Positions 1 through 9,480 of a stretch of DNA of 64,000 bases are shown here, one piece after another (position 1 is the stretch's first letter; each line of letters begins with the position of its first letter). The stretch covers positions 16,294,782 to 16,358,781 of the forward strand of contig JASKMD010000008.1 in NCBI GenBank assembly GCA_030144725.1, in the 5' to 3' direction. Both the position numbers and the translations under genes were made by a program. This DNA comes from Haematococcus lacustris (taxonomy: Eukaryota > Chlorophyta > Chlorophyceae > Chlamydomonadales > Haematococcaceae). The notes beneath the pieces are model-generated. The model was not told the DNA's origin, ran no database searches, and worked only from the letters and a program-made list of their open reading frames with translations.

Positions 1-2131
1 CTGCACGGCCAGGGCGCCCACCAACCCTTGCCAAGTGTCCAGGTGGCAAGGTTACTGCAGATGGCTGCGGCGTTCTTTCTAAAGCGGGTGCCAGTAGGTA
101 CGGTCTACAACAGCGCTAGCGCGAGGGCCGGCGGTTATGTTCGGTAACCGGGCGGCTCGCATCTCGCATCGGGCTGTAAGGTGGTGTACAAAGTAAAACC
201 GTCTCAGATAGACCGGACTGATATACTTGAACCGACTGATTACGTCTCTGCCACACCAGGTATTGTTACAATTGTTACACCAACATTACCATCAACTCTA
301 CTCAACCTCACATCCCAAACAGGTATACCATCAACTCTACTCAACCTCACATCCCAAACAGGTCAGGGTCCTGCCGGCCTGCAATGGTGATGCACCGCTG
401 TCCTGCCCTGCTGGTGTAGGGTCCTGCCCTGCTGGTGTAGGGGGGGCAGCGGCGCCTGAGTAAGGGCAAGGGGGCAGCAGCAGCAACGGGTGGGGCAGCC
501 GGTGGCAGTGCATGGGCCGTGGGGGTGGGGGGGGGGGCAGCAACATGGGGGTGAGAGGCGGCAGCTGCCAGGGGCATGAAGCCCTGGGGTGGCCTGATGC
601 TGCCATGCTACTGTGCGCTGCTGCTGCAGCTGACCTGCATGGGGGTGGGGCTGGGGGTGGGGCAGAGGGGGGGGGGGGGGGGGGGGGGGCGTGTGGGGCA
701 GCTGCCCTGTTGAGGGGGCGCTGCCGCAGCTGCCCTGTGCTGCTCACCTGCTGGGGTGGGGGTGGGGGGGCAGTGGGTGCCTGACTATGGGCAACCATGA
801 ACTATGGGCCGTGGGTGCGGGGCAGCAACAACAACAACAGGGATTGGGGACTGCGCGGGCGATGCTGCTGCTGCCCTGTGCGGCTAAACCTGCATGACAT
901 GGTGGGGGGGAGGGGTGGGGTAGGGGGTGTGGGTGTGGGGCAGCGGGCGGCAGGGTGTGAGGCAGCGGCAACCCCCACCCCCACTGCGCCACCCTCACCA
1001 CCACCCTTTGCTGTCCCACCCCCACTCAGTTAGGTCAGCATCACAGGGCAGCAGCAGCAGCGCACCAGGGAATGTGGGGGGTGGGGCAGCGGGGGTGGGG
1101 TGGGGCAACAGCTGCCAGGGGTATGGGGCAGCTGCCCTGTTGCCCTTCTGTTGCTGCCCTGCCGCTGCGGGTGCGCTGACGCTGCAGGTGCACTGTGCTA
1201 CTGCCCTGCCAGGGGGAGGCTGTGGGGCAGAGGCTGTGGGGCAGAGGGGTAAGAGGGAGCAGGGAACAGATCAGGGAACAGCAAGGGCCGCAGAAGCCTT
1301 ACCTTCAGCCGGTTTGCGATGAAGCCGGCCATGCGGGTCCACGGGGCAAGGCCAGCTGCAACCCGAGCTGCCATAATCGCCGATCCTTTCTTCCTACGCT
1401 GACTGCGTCGGCCCATCGCTAATATTGGCCGCTAGCCTGCATCATTTGCTCCGCTAACGAACGCTGGTGGTAGCTTGGAGAAACCAGAACAATCTCATCT
1501 ACTTTCGCAGCCTGGTGAGCGCGAGATGATGGGGTAGTTTAGACATGAGCATGGTTGGTATGTCTGGGCGTATATATGGCTGATAATCATAGATAAAATA
1601 AAAGGATAACGCTATCAAAGTAGATGAAGTTCTTGGGGCACACCGCTTGTATCTCCACAGGAGGTCAGCACGGCGTTTGATGCACTTCCTGTCTAGAAAT
1701 AAGGTTTTAGCGCACTGTGATTTCAAGAGCTTCCCAACCTGCGCAGGGCCGCTTTTAAACGCTGCAGATCCTTCCCATGGGAGCTATGAGCATTCTCCAA
1801 AGCTAGGGCGCAAAAACCAGACAGATGCGTAGCATCAACAAGCAGCAAATCGATCTCAAAAACAGCACTGCAGATTTGCATGCCGGCACCCAATCACGGC
1901 ACGCCGACCGACCGACTAGTGACCGCTCTACCTCGCTCGTCGTTGCGGCGTTCTTGTATGCACGTGCACTACCGTCAGGGTGCAAGGAGTCACTGGTGCA
2001 AGGATACCGCGGAGGGGGGCAATGTTGACTTTAGCCCGTCCCTCGCAGGCCAAGCTGCGGAGCACCATGCCGCAGCGGGGCGTCGCGGTTTGACCTCTTG
2101 GAGTGCAGTATACGCGACAAAAAGTGACGGT
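1..2131. other. Low-complexity intergenic DNA
   Basis: I see no convincing gene here. Positions 288-365 hold two copies of a 39-bp unit (accatcaactctactcaacc and following bases). About 380-1290 is extremely G-rich on the plus strand, with a poly-G run near 666-690 and many GCAGC/GGGG blocks. The long open frames in it are proline-, alanine- or glycine-rich in every frame, as skewed composition produces. From about 1300 to 2131 the base composition is more even, but there is no frame with splice sites or a recognisable domain. Confidence 0.6.
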
Positions 2132-4243
2132 GGTCACCCCCGCCATTGGCTGCACCCCCATGGCTCAAGAGATAACTTTCTTACTCATTTCTGCACGGAT
2201 GAGGCCGCCGATTTGTGCGATGAGCTAGTAATGGCCCGAATAGAGTGCAGCCAGCCCCAGCGGTTTGCCGGGTGGCTGGCCCCCAACACGCGACGTGTTC
2301 TGGAGCGTCGCAGACACATTTAGCGACGGCATTAGGCAGCCTGGACCCAGAGCGGCGTGAATGGCGCATCCTGACTGGACATGCCAACTTTTCAGGTTAG
2401 CACGCATCAGTGCTGCAACGTCATAGCACGAATCGAGACCTACTCCCAAGCTCACCTGCTGCTTCCCGGCCTGCTTCCTTGCCCCCCGCTCCAAAGTGTC
2501 ACCTTTTGTCATCAAACGGCGCCTCTGCAGGTCGATGGCATTGTGGGTTGGGAGCGTGACCGCGATTGCGGATTGTCGCTGAAAACAGGTTCAGTCCACA
2601 TGTTGCAGCCATTTTTAGGTTGCACAAGAGTTCCTGATTACTGGTGCTTGTGGCTTCTGAGCAACCACGAACGGCAAGAATTAGTGAAAAACATGCAGAC
2701 ACTGAGCTGTGAGAAGTGTTTGCCGTTGTGCAGGCCTGTAAGCAGCCTGAACTGCAGCAGAGGGAGCAACAAGCTACTGACACCCAACGCTTGCAACATC
2801 TACAGCAACAGCTGCAGGACCTGCAGCAGGATGAACTTCAACGTCAGGAGCAGCAGGTGGCTGAGCAGCAACAGCAGCTGCAGCAGCAGCAGGCAGACAT
2901 GCACCTGAGGGAGCAGCAGTTGGCTGAGCAGCAACACCAGCTGCAGCAGCAGCAGGCAGACATGCAGCAGAGGGAGCAGCAGGTGGCTCAGCAGCAGCAA
3001 CAGGTGCAGCAGCCACAGTCCCTCAACAACTCCCCCCAGGCTTGGCAGCGGAAGCTGCAACCACTGTTGAATGATGAGGTGCTGCAACCACTGTTGAATG
3101 AGTTTCAGAAGTACCCAGTGGAGGCAAGACACCAGTGCCAGCCACCGGCAACGTGGACACATCATGCGTCGGCGCTACCTGGTGCTGAACAACGCTAGGC
3201 AAGCAGGTGTATGCAGTATGCCAGAGGCTGATGTGGAGCGCATGCATGATAAGGTGGAGGGGTGCAGGGCAATGCACCGCATGGTGTTCACACCTGACAG
3301 GGAGCAGCCTCAATGGGCCATGGCTGCTTGTGCATGCAGCACGTGCATGAGTGTGCCATGCCTGCCATGCATGAAGCCTGACACCACTACCCCACTTGAG
3401 CCCATGCCCATGTTTCAAGACACTGTGAAGGAGGTGTATGATGACGAAGAGTGTTATGCATTGTTGATGTGGTTCCATCCCGATTTGTTGCATGATGAGG
3501 TGTGCTTTGGCAAACTGACCAACGCACACTGTGCACGATATTGCCAGCACATGGGGTTGGATAGGCCAAAGGAACGTCGGAAACTGCGTCGTTTAGTGGT
3601 GAGGGACCTAAGGAGTGAGCAGCTGGAGTTTGAATATGAGGTGAACCGTTTATATGGCTGATTTGGCTGGTTATGTAAGGTGCATGGGGGTCTACTTTGG
3701 AGCATCACAAACGGCCCAAACATGAACACAACGCGTTTATGTCCTGATTACACGATAGAAGCCCACACAAGGAGCCGCACAGAACTGGCAGTTCACATCC
3801 TGCCGCCCTGGTTGGACAGTGAGAACGGCCGGAAAAGTGCCCTTTTCATGCAAATTTGTCGCACGCTTGTTGTCGCACATTGTTGTGCAGGGACAGCCCG
3901 GAAGCCACACCAGCACTATCAAGCACATGATCAGCACTAGCACTAGCACTAGAACACATGTCGGGGGGGTCCTGCGCCCGACAAGAAATTCAAAATTTTG
4001 AAAAGCTGAGCCGCTGAGCGAGATAGCTATTCGCCGATCACAGCCCCACTAAGCAGGCCAATTCCGGCACAATGCGACCAGAATTCTCAACACCCCCGCC
4101 CGCCCCGGCACAGGTGCACATCAGCCCGAGCAGCCCGCTAGCCTCGCGCTCGTGAGCTGCACAGCCCTGCGCAAGAATCGCTGAAAAACTCTTAAAGATC
4201 AGTCGGATAGTTATCAGGGGTGCAGCCAATGGCGGGGGTGACC
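2132..4243 (+). mobile_element. TIR DNA transposon, copy 1 (coding)
   Basis: The element starts with GGTCACCCCCGCCATTGG and ends with the inverted complement of it (the right TIR ends at 4243); about 27 bp are shared. It is flanked by the 4-bp direct duplication CGGT (2128-2131 and 4244-4247). Internal subterminal sequence matches the copies at 5443-6130 and 36312-37984, both in the opposite orientation. It carries a glutamine-rich segment followed by a cysteine-rich protein. Four-bp duplications are known for Chapaev, Sola1, Ginger and some Academ elements, but I cannot see a DDE transposase, so the superfamily is unassigned and the copy may be non-autonomous. Confidence 0.88.
2716..3661 (+). 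pseudogene. Transposon-encoded Gln-rich / Cys-rich protein
   Basis: Two overlapping frames lie inside TIR element 1. The first (2716-3198) is a coiled-coil-like, glutamine-rich stretch with repeated LQQQQADM units. The second (from about 3098 to 3661) is a Cys/His-rich domain with CRAMHRMVFTPD, then CACSTCMSVPCLPC, then a conserved tail ending LRSEQLEFEYE. The copy at 36816-37509 encodes the same domain. There the first knuckle reads CCMC, whereas here it reads CSMP, so one putative metal ligand is lost in this copy. The Cys spacing resembles a RING or treble-clef zinc finger, but I do not recognise the family. The change of frame between the two parts may be an intron or a frameshift. It could be an accessory protein of the element; no catalytic triad is visible. 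Confidence 0.6.
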
Positions 4244-4493
4244 CGGTACATTTTTTCGAGCCATTTTACCTGACCTTGTGGGACCTGCCTACAACATGTG
4301 ATGGAAAGTCAGCCAGGCTGCTCCTTCCACACCTTGTCTAGGCTGTTGGTCTGGAAGCATGCCTGACTCCTCTGGGCCTTTGTGCGCAATCATCCACTCC
4401 TGATGTTGTAATACTCATCCTGGGATGCGTTGGGCATGGTAGTAAGGCAAGGTGATTGCTCGTCGACTTTGCTGTTCGACTGTCGCAGGGAGC

Positions 4494-5096
4494 ATGCGCA
4501 GTGGGCCTCGCCGTGCCCTCACCTTGTACACAGTCCTCAGCCGGGCGCAGCTTTCTGCGGTGCGGAATGCGCCAGGCGGCGATGAAGGTCGAGTCGCTCT
4601 GCTGGCCCGCGACAGCAATATCAAGCTGGTTGGTCGGTTTGGACTCGCTGCGGAAGTGGTGGAGCTATTGGGTCAAATCCTGCAAGCCCGGGGGAAGGCG
4701 GAGTGGTATACCCCGCCACCGCCAACCTTGTTTGCCAGCCACGTAGCCGGCAGCGCGGTGCTGGGACAGAATGGAAGCGTGGCTGCCGAGGTCGCGCAAC
4801 CGCCGTCCGGCAGTGTTGAGACGCCGCAGTCGGGACAGTGGGCGTCTCCTGCGCCGGTGCCGGGTGCCGGTGCTCAAGTGAACGGCAGCTTGCGGCAAGG
4901 CACCTCCTTGCTCTCGAGTCAAATAAACCGCCCGGAGCTTCCGGCATCACCCATGCTTGGATCGCATGCATCTGCGCTTGCTTCTCCTGCCGCCCCTGCC
5001 CCCACACCCGTTGGCCAGACATCGAGCCCTGCGCCAGTTCAGTACAGAGTGCCACACCTAAGCCCTCAAACTTGGGACTATGTTCCTGGCTTGTGA
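4494..5096 (+). CDS. Hypothetical Pro/Ala/Ser-rich protein (possible last exon)
   Basis: An open frame of about 200 codons runs from ATG 4494 to a stop at 5096. A good acceptor (ctgtcgcag, ending 4488) lies just upstream and is in frame, so this may be the terminal exon of a longer gene rather than a complete one. The N-terminal 65 residues look folded (LYTVLSRAQLSAVRNAPGGD, then IKLVGRFGLAAEVVELLGQI). The remainder is a proline/serine/alanine-rich tail. A chlorophyte TGTAA polyadenylation signal sits at 5251-5255, about 155 nt after the stop, which supports real transcription on this strand. I do not recognise the family. No upstream exon could be placed in 4244-4488. Confidence 0.4.
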   Translation: MRSGPRRALTLYTVLSRAQLSAVRNAPGGDEGRVALLARDSNIKLVGRFGLAAEVVELLGQILQARGKAEWYTPPPPTLFASHVAGSAVLGQNGSVAAEVAQPPSGSVETPQSGQWASPAPVPGAGAQVNGSLRQGTSLLSSQINRPELPASPMLGSHASALASPAAPAPTPVGQTSSPAPVQYRVPHLSPQTWDYVPGL

Positions 5097-5250
5097 CCTT
5101 TTGGGTGTGCTGAACCGAATGTCGAGTGGGTTGACTGCGGCGGAGGCACCGCTATTTGGTTGGAGCAGTGAATGTTGACTTGCTTGATTGCTTGCATGAC
5201 GGCTCGCTCGACAAGCTCAAATGACCTGACCTGGGGCCCAGGCTGGGCGC

Positions 5251-5255
5251 TGTAA
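5251..5255 (+). other. TGTAA polyadenylation signal
   Basis: TGTAA about 155 nt downstream of the stop at 5096. TGTAA is the usual polyadenylation signal in chlorophycean algae. Confidence 0.45.
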
Positions 5256-5442
5256 TAAACTACCGCCAAAACAAATCGGCTTAGCAGCTTCTGAGCTGCT
5301 TCCCCTGCTTACAGACAAAACCGGGTTGGGGGGGTATAAACGATTCTGACAACTTAGTATAAAGCACCCATGACACTGGGGTGCAAGTTGTTTTCTGTCT
5401 TCAACTCCCCATCTTCAACTCCATTCCCGAGTGGGAGCAGTG

Positions 5443-6130
5443 GGTCACCCCCGCCATTGGCTGCACCCCTGATAACATCTTACTGGTTTTTTAGAGTTTT
5501 ACAGCGATTCTTGAGCAGGGCGGTGCAGCTCATCAGTGCGAAGCTGGCGGGCTGCTCGGGCTAATGTGCACCTTTGCCGGGGTCGGCGGGCTCAAACATT
5601 TGAATTTTCAAATATATGCATTTTTTGCTGTCCAGTTAACAGCCCAACCAGGATGTCAAATGAAGAACTGCAAGTTCTGTTCGATTATTTGTGTGGGATA
5701 TCAACGTGTCTATGAGACAGAAACGCGTTACCTTCAAGTGTGGGCCGTTTCATGTGTGGGCGGTCAACACAGTTAACAGCTCACTTTCTACATCTTTTTG
5801 ACCCGATTTTGCTGCGCGTGGTTGCTCGTGAGCCACAGGCATCAATGTATGAAGTATCTTGTGCAACCTGGAAAGTTGCGATGTCCAGTCCAAATGCGAA
5901 ATTCACGTCGAGGTGGGTCCAGGCTACCTATACCAGTCGCTTAGATTGCCTGCGAGGCTCCAGAACACGTCGCGTGTTGGGGGCCAGCCACCCGGCAAAC
6001 CGCTGGGGCTGGCTGCACTCTAGTCAGGCCATCGCCAGCTCATCGCACCAATCGGCGACCTCATCCGTGCAGAAATGAGTTAGATGTTATCTCTTGAGCC
6101 ATGGGGGTGCAGCCAATGGCGGGGGTGACC
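5443..6130 (-). mobile_element. TIR DNA transposon, copy 2 (non-coding, MITE-like)
   Basis: A 688-bp member of the same TIR family, with the same terminal bases at both ends. It is flanked by the direct duplication AGTG (5439-5442 and 6131-6134). Its right end matches the left end of copy 1 in inverse orientation, and it shares more than 100 bp of subterminal sequence with copy 3 (the block containing TTGGGGGCCAGCCACCCGGC). It has no Cys-rich coding region, so it is an internally deleted derivative. Confidence 0.9.
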
Positions 6131-6259
6131 AGTGGCTCCATGCCCGAGTGAGGCACAGGGTGTATTCTCACACAACCGTGTATTTTTCACGGGAAACACA
6201 AGTTGCTAGAAAAGGCCACTGCGCAAGGCCACTGCGCAGGTCGCACTGCGCATCGCGTG

Positions 6260-6454
6260 ATGGCTAAGAAGAAGCACAAGAAGGACCCGGGAAAGAAACA
6301 GAAAGGTGCGTGTCCCTAGCCGACTGTGGGCTACTGTGGGCTACGCGCTGTGTGATAACCCGTCGCTCCTGTTGGTTCCATTGCAGCGTCTCGTTCCTCT
6401 CAAGGCAAGCAACGCCAGGAGCGTCGCGATGGCTGGACCACGCGTAGACGTCAG
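6260..6454 (+). CDS. Short Lys/Arg-rich protein, first two exons
   Basis: Exon 1 (6260-6305) encodes MAKKKHKKDPGKKQK and ends at AAAG|gtgcgt. Exon 2 (6387-6454) follows an acceptor ttccattgcag and encodes a basic, serine-rich stretch ending TTRRRQ before |gtgacg. The join is in frame (38 codons). It is very basic and could be nucleolar or nucleic-acid binding, but no domain is recognisable. The 5' region contains a TIR transposon insertion about 130 nt upstream of the ATG, which may have damaged its promoter. Further exons were not found, so this is either a partial model or the remains of a gene. Confidence 0.4.
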
Positions 6455-6693
6455 GTGACGGCCCCGCCTTATGTGTCCCCGCACTGTTTGTGTCCCCGCC
6501 TTGTGTCTTGGCCTGTCAAAATGGCAACTTTGATTGGCTGCAGGTCATTGGACTGCAAGTTGTCTTCAACTCCATGCCCGAGTGGGAGCAGTGGCTCCAT
6601 GCCACAGGGTGTATTTTCACACAACCGTGTATTTTTCACGGGAAACCCAAGTTGCTTTAGAAGGCCACCGCCCGTCGCACTGCGCACAGCGTG

Positions 6694-6739
6694 ATGGCTA
6701 AGAAGAAGCACAAGAAGGACCCGGGAAAGAAACAGAAAG
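6694..6739 (+). pseudogene. Duplicate of the first exon of the Lys/Arg-rich protein
   Basis: This stretch repeats the first exon at 6260-6305, from the ATG through CAGAAAG and the donor gtgcgg. It lies in the second arm of the local duplication. The following 40 bases still match the first copy's intron, then similarity stops at a short ctggtgggcgggtccaa repeat (6771-6804). No matching exon 2 follows, so it is probably a truncated gene copy. Confidence 0.5.
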
Positions 6740-6804
6740 GTGCGGGACCCTAGCCGACTGTAGGCTACTGCTGGTGGGCGGGTCCAAGCTGGTGGGCGGG
6801 TCCA

Positions 6805-7199
6805 ACATAAAAGATAGGGAAACACTACACAGATGTACTTTTGTCTTCGCCCCGTTTTTTTTCATGGTTAACATAATACAATTATATAAATTAATAGCAT
6901 TCATCTTCAGGGTGGGTGGTGGGTGTCGAATTCATAACTCAGTAGTCATACCAGGCTGACGGTGCGGTGGTGTACAACAACGACTAATACACCAAAACGG
7001 CTGACGGCTTAACTCAAATATCACCCATAACAACAAGCTGCCCTATACAAGAACTGAACCACACAAGACTCAACCTCTCTCACCAGCCCAGCGGGCGACG
7101 CAAAGGCAGCATGACTAGATCAACATGAAAACATCAATGAAAACCACCAATTGCGGCAACACTACTGTGCCCCAAACTGCTGTTGTGCCTTGTGTGGGC
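6805..7199. other. Stretch without recognisable gene
   Basis: AT-richer than its surroundings, with short frames only. No splice-supported exon, domain or transposon end could be identified. Confidence 0.5.
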
Positions 7200-7460
7200 G
7201 GTCTCGCAGACGCTTGTAGCCCAGCTCAAGCGGCTCATGCTATGCGCACAGCTCTAGCGGGCACTACTTGCTCTCCTAAATGCGCTGCAATTACTATTTC
7301 AGTAACCCACCTGCCTGGCTGGGATGCTTCAGGGTGGGCTGGGCAGCCCTTGCCCTGACCTTCGCCTTTGGTGGGCTGGGTGGGCTTGTCGTCCTGCTGA
7401 GCCATGAGGCGCTTAAAGCGCATGGCAGACGGGGGGGCGCTGGGCCCCTGGCTCCCAGGC
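7200..7460 (-). pseudogene. Decayed Fanzor/TnpB-like RuvC-III region
   Basis: On the minus strand the frame contains MAQQDDKPTQPTKGEGQGKG and then QPGRWV, which resembles the linker that precedes the final RuvC Asp motif in related algal Fanzor-like proteins. Where the two intact-motif copies read WVDRDCNAALN, this copy reads WVTEIVIAA. Downstream, the nucleotide sequence GAGAGCAAGT..GCCC..GAGCTGTGC still aligns with the segment encoding ESKWRPLELC, but out of good frame. So this is a relic that has lost the catalytic Asp. Confidence 0.5.
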
Positions 7461-7563
7461 TGCTGGCTTTGTGGGGGCTGTGGGAGTTTACGTAGGGTCA
7501 CTGTTGAGCACAACATCATGCTGCTGGCTCCATGCTGGGTTAGGCAGCTGGTAGTCCTCATGC

Positions 7564-7590
7564 CGTTGCACTCGTCTGGGTCAGAGAGAC
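7564..7590 (+). repeat. 27-bp direct repeat, copy 1
   Basis: The block beginning CGTTGCACTCGTCTGGGT and ending GAGAGAC is identical to 10182-10208, in the same orientation. The two copies bracket the Fanzor-like cluster at 7.6-9.7 kb. Confidence 0.7.
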
Positions 7591-7615
7591 AGATTTTAAA
7601 TGATGAGAGCTTCCA

Positions 7616-7807
7616 ACCAGCACAGTTGGTCCCCTACTATTACTACAGGGCAAGGGCTGTGTTATCTGTAATCCGAACTGTTTGCATGCAGCAAGCATCC
7701 GGTACCAATACCTGATTCACTACCCCAACCCGCTTGCGAAGGCCAGGCAATCTATGTTGGCATGAACACATGCTCTGATGTAGGCACACATATGCGGTGC
7801 ACACGTG
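7616..7807 (-). ncRNA. Candidate OMEGA-type guide RNA region, Fanzor copy 1
   Basis: This is the non-coding region directly downstream (minus strand) of the Fanzor-like stop at 7808. It is strongly conserved with 18637-18838 and, more distantly, with 9481-9665. A hairpin with arms 7741-7747 and 7724-7730 (CCTGGCC / GGTTGGG on the minus strand, 10-nt loop) is kept in all three copies with compensatory changes. A second possible stem pairs ACAGTT with AACTGT at the far end. In TnpB/Fanzor systems the guide RNA is encoded at the 3' end of the nuclease gene, which is why I propose this role. Transcription is not shown by sequence. Confidence 0.45.
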
Positions 7808-8986
7808 CTAATGTGCTACTGGCTGCTGGGCTTGGGCCTTGGGGGCTCGCTCTCGCAGCATCTTAAAACCCAGTGCTGGGTACTCCTTGCCCTGGGCTGG
7901 AAGTCTTCCTCGGTGTGGCCACCTGCACAGCTCCAGTGGGCGCCACTTGGCCTCCCCTGCCCGCTGGAGGTTGAGGGCTGCGTTGCAATCCCTGTCCACC
8001 CATTTGCCCAGCTTCCCAGGGGTGGCCTGGGCCAGCCAAGGGCACCACATGAGGCCCCGCACTGGCGCCTCAAACCGCTTGCTCCAGGCTGACCGCAACA
8101 AGCGGTCCTGCACCTGACCTGGCTTGGGCTTCCAGCCTTCAAGCCTGGTGGGCTTGCTGCTGTCCAGCTCCTCCTCACAGGGCTGGGGGCTGTTCAAGAT
8201 CGAGCTGACCCTGCTGGTGCGGAACTCATCCACTGTCACCACCTTGCCTGGCACCCTGTCGGTTGGCTTGCCGCTGTTGGGCCTCTCCACCACCTTGCGG
8301 CAGGCCTGCAGCACGGCCTTGGCCCCCCAGCCACCCCGGGTGCCAATGCTGGCGCTGCCAAAGAACACTACCAACTGCTTGCGGGTCCCCCACTCCTGCT
8401 GGGACACGCTGGCTGCCTCCTCCTCCAGCTGCATGGCACACAAGGCACACAATGCAGAGGACATCCTTGGCAGAACTGGGGACATGGGCACCTAGCAGCC
8501 TCATCCTTTGCGTGGGGCAGTCATCAGCCTGTGGTCCTGCCCCTTCCCCCCTACCCTTGGCACTCCCACCTTCTTGAAGTAGCGCTCCAGGACCATCTCC
8601 TGCGCACCATGCAGCCTCATCCTTTGCTCAGCCCACTTGGGATGCAGGTACTCTCCCCACACTGCATCCCAAGTGGCCAGCGTGACGGCCACATGCCGCT
8701 GGATGGCCACCAGGGAGGTGCCTGCTGGGGTGGCTGCTGCCAGGTGCTGACGTTGCCATTCCACCGCTGAGTGTTGAGGCGAGCCTGGTTTAGGCCGTTG
8801 TCATGCTGCACCTGGCTCGTTGTCAGCTTGCTCCTGTAGAAGCCTTGCAAGCGGCCATCTGCATGCCACACCCCTGTAGCTGCGCTGACTGCCTGGATGG
8901 CACCAGGGTCCAGCCCCATGCCCATCTGGATGGCTGGGTCAAACAGAAACGCCCGCTTGTCAGCCAGGCCGCTTCCTATATCATAT
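7808..8986 (-). pseudogene. Fanzor/TnpB-like RNA-guided nuclease, copy 1 (truncated)
   Basis: Two exons on the minus strand are split by an intron at 8429-8559 (FKK|gtggga to catgcag|LEEEAA). The upstream exon has the RuvC-I motif GLDPGAIQAV. The downstream exon has the RuvC-II glutamate in VDEFRTSRVSSI and the RuvC-III motif WVDRDCNAALNLQ, followed by a short tail to the stop at 7808. TnpB and Fanzor proteins cut DNA guided by an element-encoded RNA. The four-Cys zinc ribbon usual between RuvC-II and -III is not visible; only single Cys residues occur (QPCEE, MWCPW). The frame shifts near 8750 after NTQRWN. The N-terminal half present in copy 2 is missing: upstream of DIGSGLADKR the sequence is unrelated. 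So this copy is probably inactive. Confidence 0.75.
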
Positions 8987-9415
8987 TGCTGCTGCTCGCC
9001 ACTCCACTGCATCCACCAGCACGACCCTGCCTTGCTGCTGGCCTGCACCCCTGGGCCTGCATACCATGTTACAGAAAGCCTGCAACATCGTGTCAGCATC
9101 TCAGCCAATGCCAGCAGCGCAATGCGGCCATGGCACTCCATGAACGCCACAGCCACCTCCTCGAGCTGCAGACACATGCACGTACATATGGTGGCTGACA
9201 TGGTGGCACCAGGTTGACCATAGCACAGCAGGGTAACAGTCGACCATGTCATGCTCTCCCGCCACTGCCAATACATCACCCACGCTCACCTTCTGATCCG
9301 CTGCCATGCCTAGTTGGCGCTCATATTCACCTCTCGTACTGCATCCCAGGTGGCCAGGGTAACGAAACAAGCAGCTGTAGCTGGCCATGATGCTGCTTAC
9401 ATGACTCACCTCATT
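8987..9415 (-). other. Exon-like segment of unknown origin fused upstream of Fanzor copy 1
   Basis: Where the N-terminal half of the Fanzor-like protein should be, the minus strand has a different open frame with LEEVAVAFMECHGRIALLAL and, further upstream, RGEYERQLGMAADQK followed by a possible donor (gtgagcg). I do not recognise it. It may be host sequence or another element joined by rearrangement. Confidence 0.35.
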
Positions 9416-9480
9416 GGGCTTCAAGAAGCTGCGAGACCAAACCCCCAAGGCCCAAGCCCAGCAGCCTGTAGCACAGTAGC
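9416..9480 (+). pseudogene. Fanzor C-terminal tail, copy 3, in opposite orientation
   Basis: On the plus strand this reads GFKKLRDQTPKAQAQQPVAQ and then a stop, the same tail as GFKKLRERAPKAQAQQPAAQ of the copy at 18839. Only the tail is present. It lies head-to-head with copy 1, so the 7.6-9.7 kb cluster is bounded by Fanzor 3' ends pointing outward in both directions. Confidence 0.8.

Larger units (their letters stand above)
5380..6742. repeat. Local tandem duplication, one arm interrupted by a transposon
   Basis: The sequence around 5380-5442 plus 6131-6330 and the sequence 6552-6762 are two arms of one duplication. They share the block around CCCGAGTGGGAGCAGTG, then GCTCCATGCC, a stretch with CACACAACCGTGTATTTTTC, and the first exon of a small basic protein. 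The 5' arm is split by the TIR element at 5443-6130. The 3' arm keeps the uninterrupted site near 6584-6602. Confidence 0.85.

Noticed and set aside
337..798. Proline/alanine-rich open frame near the left edge
   Set aside because: Open only because of extreme G/C skew; no start context, splice sites or domain.
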